From positions 992,001 through 1,056,000 of the forward strand of contig CBDDKS010000006.1 of assembly GCA_965230335.1 (NCBI GenBank): a stretch of 64,000 bases of DNA. Direction: 5' to 3'. Source of the DNA: CBDDKS01 sp965230335. GTDB lineage: Bacteria; Pseudomonadota; Gammaproteobacteria; Enterobacterales; Kangiellaceae. Positions 62,839 through 64,000 of the stretch are shown one piece after another; position 1 is the first letter of the stretch, and the number at the start of each line of letters is the position of its first letter. A model generated the notes under the pieces. It saw nothing but the letters and a program-made list of their open reading frames with translations. It was not told the origin of the DNA and searched no databases. The position numbers were made by a program, and so were the translations under genes.

Positions 62839-64000
62839 ATGTTTAAAGCAAGCCAAGTCTTTGAACTAGAACAATTATCCCTTGATGAACTCTGGCAAGA
62901 GATAAGTCATAATTATTCTACTGATGAAAATAATTACTTGAAGGAATTGCTGAATTTAGCAGAATTAACCTCTGCTGATATTCAGCATATTACTGATAAA
63001 GCAACGGCCTTGGTCCAATCAGTACGTAAAAATTATTCTGCCAGCGACAGTATTGAAGCCTTTTTGCAGCAATACAGTTTAGATACCAAAGAAGGTATTG
63101 CTTTAATGTGTCTGGCGGAAGCCTTATTAAGAATACCGGATGCCGATGTTGCCAATGGTTTGATTAAGGACAAGATTGAGTCAGCAAAATGGGAACAACA
63201 TTTAGGTCAGAGCGACTCCTGGTTGGTCAACAGCTCAACTTGGGGGCTCATGTTAACCGGACGTATCGTCAGTTATAAATTTGATCCCCAAACTGAACAG
63301 CCGACCAATATGTTGAAACGCCTGGTCGCAAAATGTGGTGAGCCTATTATTCGCAAGTCAATGAATCAGGCTATGAAGTTTATGGGGAAACAATTTGTTT
63401 TAGGACAAACGATTGAAGATGCGTTAAATAAAAGCCGTTCCGCCATTGAAAAAGGATATACCCATTCGTTTGATATGCTTGGAGAAGCGGCGCTGACACA
63501 AGTTGATGCCGAACGCTATTTTCAAGCCTACCAATCTGCTATAGAAGCATTAGGCAAAGCCCCTAAACATGCCAATCGACCAACACCCAGTATTTCTATT
63601 AAATTAAGTGCACTGCATCCTCGTTATGAGTTGAGTCAAAAAGAACGCGTTCTTTCAGAATTATTTGATACGATATTACAACTTTCAAAACTGGCAAAGG
63701 ATTTGGATGTTGCCATTACCATTGATGCTGAAGAAATGGATCGTCTAGAACTGAGTTTAGAGTTGTTTGAAAAACTGTATCGTGATCCTGTCTTCGAAAA
63801 CTGGTCTAACTTAGGATTGGTTGTGCAGGCTTACTCCAAACGAGCGTTACCCGTTTTGGTCTGGTTAAAAAACCTGAGCAAACAATTAAACCGACGTATT
63901 CCCCTACGTCTGGTTAAAGGAGCCTATTGGGATTCAGAAATAAAATGGTGCCAACAACAGGGGCTCAATGGATACCCTGTGTATACCAGAAAAGCAGGCA
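62839..64000 (+). CDS. putA: Bifunctional proline dehydrogenase/P5C dehydrogenase PutA (5' part)
   Basis: The first 387 residues run off the window edge. AGGAG lies eight bases before the ATG. The protein lacks the N-terminal ribbon-helix-helix DNA-binding domain of E. coli PutA and starts within the arm/dimerisation part (MFKASQVFELEQLSLDELWQ). The FAD-dependent proline dehydrogenase barrel begins around residues 200-270 (YTHSFDMLGEAALTQVDAER, PSISIKLSALHPRYE) and continues (TIDAEEMDRLELSLELFEKL, IPLRLVKGAYWDSEIKW). It oxidises proline to glutamate; the second domain lies outside. Confidence 0.95.
   Translation, partial: MFKASQVFELEQLSLDELWQEISHNYSTDENNYLKELLNLAELTSADIQHITDKATALVQSVRKNYSASDSIEAFLQQYSLDTKEGIALMCLAEALLRIPDADVANGLIKDKIESAKWEQHLGQSDSWLVNSSTWGLMLTGRIVSYKFDPQTEQPTNMLKRLVAKCGEPIIRKSMNQAMKFMGKQFVLGQTIEDALNKSRSAIEKGYTHSFDMLGEAALTQVDAERYFQAYQSAIEALGKAPKHANRPTPSISIKLSALHPRYELSQKERVLSELFDTILQLSKLAKDLDVAITIDAEEMDRLELSLELFEKLYRDPVFENWSNLGLVVQAYSKRALPVLVWLKNLSKQLNRRIPLRLVKGAYWDSEIKWCQQQGLNGYPVYTRKAG

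Overview
The window is AT-rich chromosomal DNA from a Gram-negative bacterium, almost certainly a gammaproteobacterium. Supporting genes are aroQ-accB-accC, glyA-nrdR-ribD-ribE, E. coli-type speD (264 aa), ettA, phhA with a divergent Lrp regulator, and many lipoproteins with lipoboxes. A PEP-CTERM protein and TviB-type nucleotide-sugar genes point to exopolysaccharide production. An aquatic or marine free-living or host-associated lineage is plausible, but I cannot name the genus.

Layout. 1-2.5 kb: 3' part of an RND efflux pump. 2.7-3.9 kb: thioredoxin-fold lipoprotein. 3.9-5.35 kb: no conventional protein gene, but a strong promoter, two intrinsic terminators, a degenerate tRNA-Met and a tRNA-Glu-like fragment. 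5.35-6.9 kb: slipin, a small basic protein whose 3' coding end is a long hairpin (ArfA-like layout), and a tRNA-Lys with a Glu-type body. 6.9-8.9 kb: alpha/beta hydrolase and M14 peptidase pair. 9.2-11.6 kb: aroQ, accB, accC. 11.7-15.8 kb: RDD protein, TviB-like dehydrogenase, UDP-glucuronate epimerase-like protein, KAS III-like enzyme. 15.9-18.9 kb: tRNA-Leu, peptidoglycan-binding protein, ahpC-ahpF.

19.0-39.2 kb is the most distinctive part: a complete-looking high-mannose N-glycan utilisation locus. Two divergent operons flank a LacI-type regulator, and an identical 14-bp operator lies in each promoter region. The left operon encodes three GH92 alpha-mannosidases, an FucP-type sugar transporter, a PfkB (fructokinase-like) kinase and an AGE-family mannose isomerase-like enzyme. 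The right operon encodes a GH85 endo-beta-N-acetylglucosaminidase, a GH2 beta-mannosidase, a sodium:solute symporter and a fourth GH92. Inferred pathway: GH85 releases the glycan, GH92 enzymes trim alpha-mannose, GH2 cleaves Man-beta-GlcNAc, and mannose becomes fructose and then fructose-6-phosphate. The first GH92 of the left operon has Gln in place of the expected general-acid Glu, a change I associate with cleavage of mannose-1-phosphate caps on fungal or yeast phosphomannans.

39.2-43.3 kb: envelope-stress group (ECF sigma factor, two MscS-type channels, a small protein, a lipoprotein with about eight repeats). 43.3-49.8 kb: asmA-like gene, ribE, ribD, nrdR, glyA on the minus strand, then an SLT lipoprotein. 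49.9-60.9 kb: ettA, PilZ-like protein, dps, speD, secreted serine protease with PKD domain, phhA/Lrp, Atm1-type ABC exporter. 61.3-64 kb: PEP-CTERM protein and the 5' part of putA.

A short interspersed repeat (core GGGGCTGTTTATCTTTTAT) recurs between genes: as single arms, as a 64-nt palindrome in front of tviB, and as terminal inverted repeats of a 169-bp MITE-like element before dps. Single arms also sit on both outer edges of the N-glycan locus.
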